A stretch of DNA of 57,853 bases from an uncultured Pontibacter sp. (GTDB lineage: Bacteria > Bacteroidota > Bacteroidia > Cytophagales > Hymenobacteraceae), in the NCBI GenBank assembly GCA_947499125.1, contig CANMMP010000008.1, positions 1 to 57,853 on the forward strand, read 5' to 3'. Of this stretch, positions 57,846-57,853 are shown piece by piece. Made by a program: the position numbers and the translations under genes. How positions within the stretch are numbered: the stretch's first letter is position 1; every line of letters starts with the position of its first letter. The notes below the pieces were generated by a model. That model saw only the letters and a list, made by a program, of their open reading frames with translations. It did not search any database and was not told the origin of the DNA.

Positions 57846-57853
57846 GGGGTTGT

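Overview
The window looks like most or all of a Bacteroidota plasmid, probably from the Hymenobacteraceae/Cytophagales (Pontibacter-like; the genus is inference). The evidence is an iteron origin with a Rep_3 initiator and a ParA partition operon, Bacteroidota-type families (DUF6660, DUF2911, HYC_CC_PP, DUF3347, CzcA fused to TolC, DUF4288) and general scarcity of Shine-Dalgarno sequences. Coding density is high in the metal islands and low near the ends.

Layout. (1) 1-3505: an integron-type gene-cassette array without an integrase. Five small genes, all on the minus strand, are separated by attC-like palindromes; two cassettes are identical copies. It is followed by a non-coding, heavily palindromic stretch. 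(2) 4041-5721: a serine recombinase and a decayed IS3-family element. (3) 5736-11140: hicAB toxin-antitoxin genes, orphan genes, and the remains of a superfamily 2 helicase gene. (4) 11118-20544: a minus-strand Zn/Cd/Co island (DUF6660 protein, CzcA-TolC fusion, CzcB, a 47-residue small protein, a ZntA-type ATPase, a cation antiporter). (5) 20566-25027: replication and partition (palindrome, 22-bp iterons, RepB, ParA, a ribbon-helix-helix protein, a GIY-YIG protein). (6) 25521-48001: a large copper/silver island with an SPW/VKOR membrane protein, a six-hairpin glycosidase, a potassium channel, two Cys-rich copper-storage proteins, a CopB-type ATPase, an HMA-AraC sensor, periplasmic and lipoprotein accessories, two CusB-type adaptors, CusC, and a CusA split into two ORFs. 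(7) 48350-53945: an intact IS982-family element, a zinc-ribbon protein divergent from an XRE regulator across a 30-bp palindrome, hipBA, and a two-gene unknown operon. (8) 53946-55870: about 1.9 kb with no convincing genes but several repeats. (9) 55871-57845: a second run of attC-like sites carrying a mercury-transport cassette (MerTP + GDCC protein) and a cation-diffusion-facilitator cassette.

How the parts fit: the Czc/ZntA/antiporter operon would export divalent cations from cytoplasm and periplasm. The Cus/CopB/Csp/HMA-AraC island would export and store Cu(I)/Ag(I). The terminal cassettes add Hg(II) uptake and a CDF exporter. Both window ends lie inside cassette arrays of the same orientation with sister attC sites, so the window may be one circular plasmid opened inside one array. 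No IntI integrase, relaxase or conjugation gene was recognised. All family names come from reading motifs; no database search was run.
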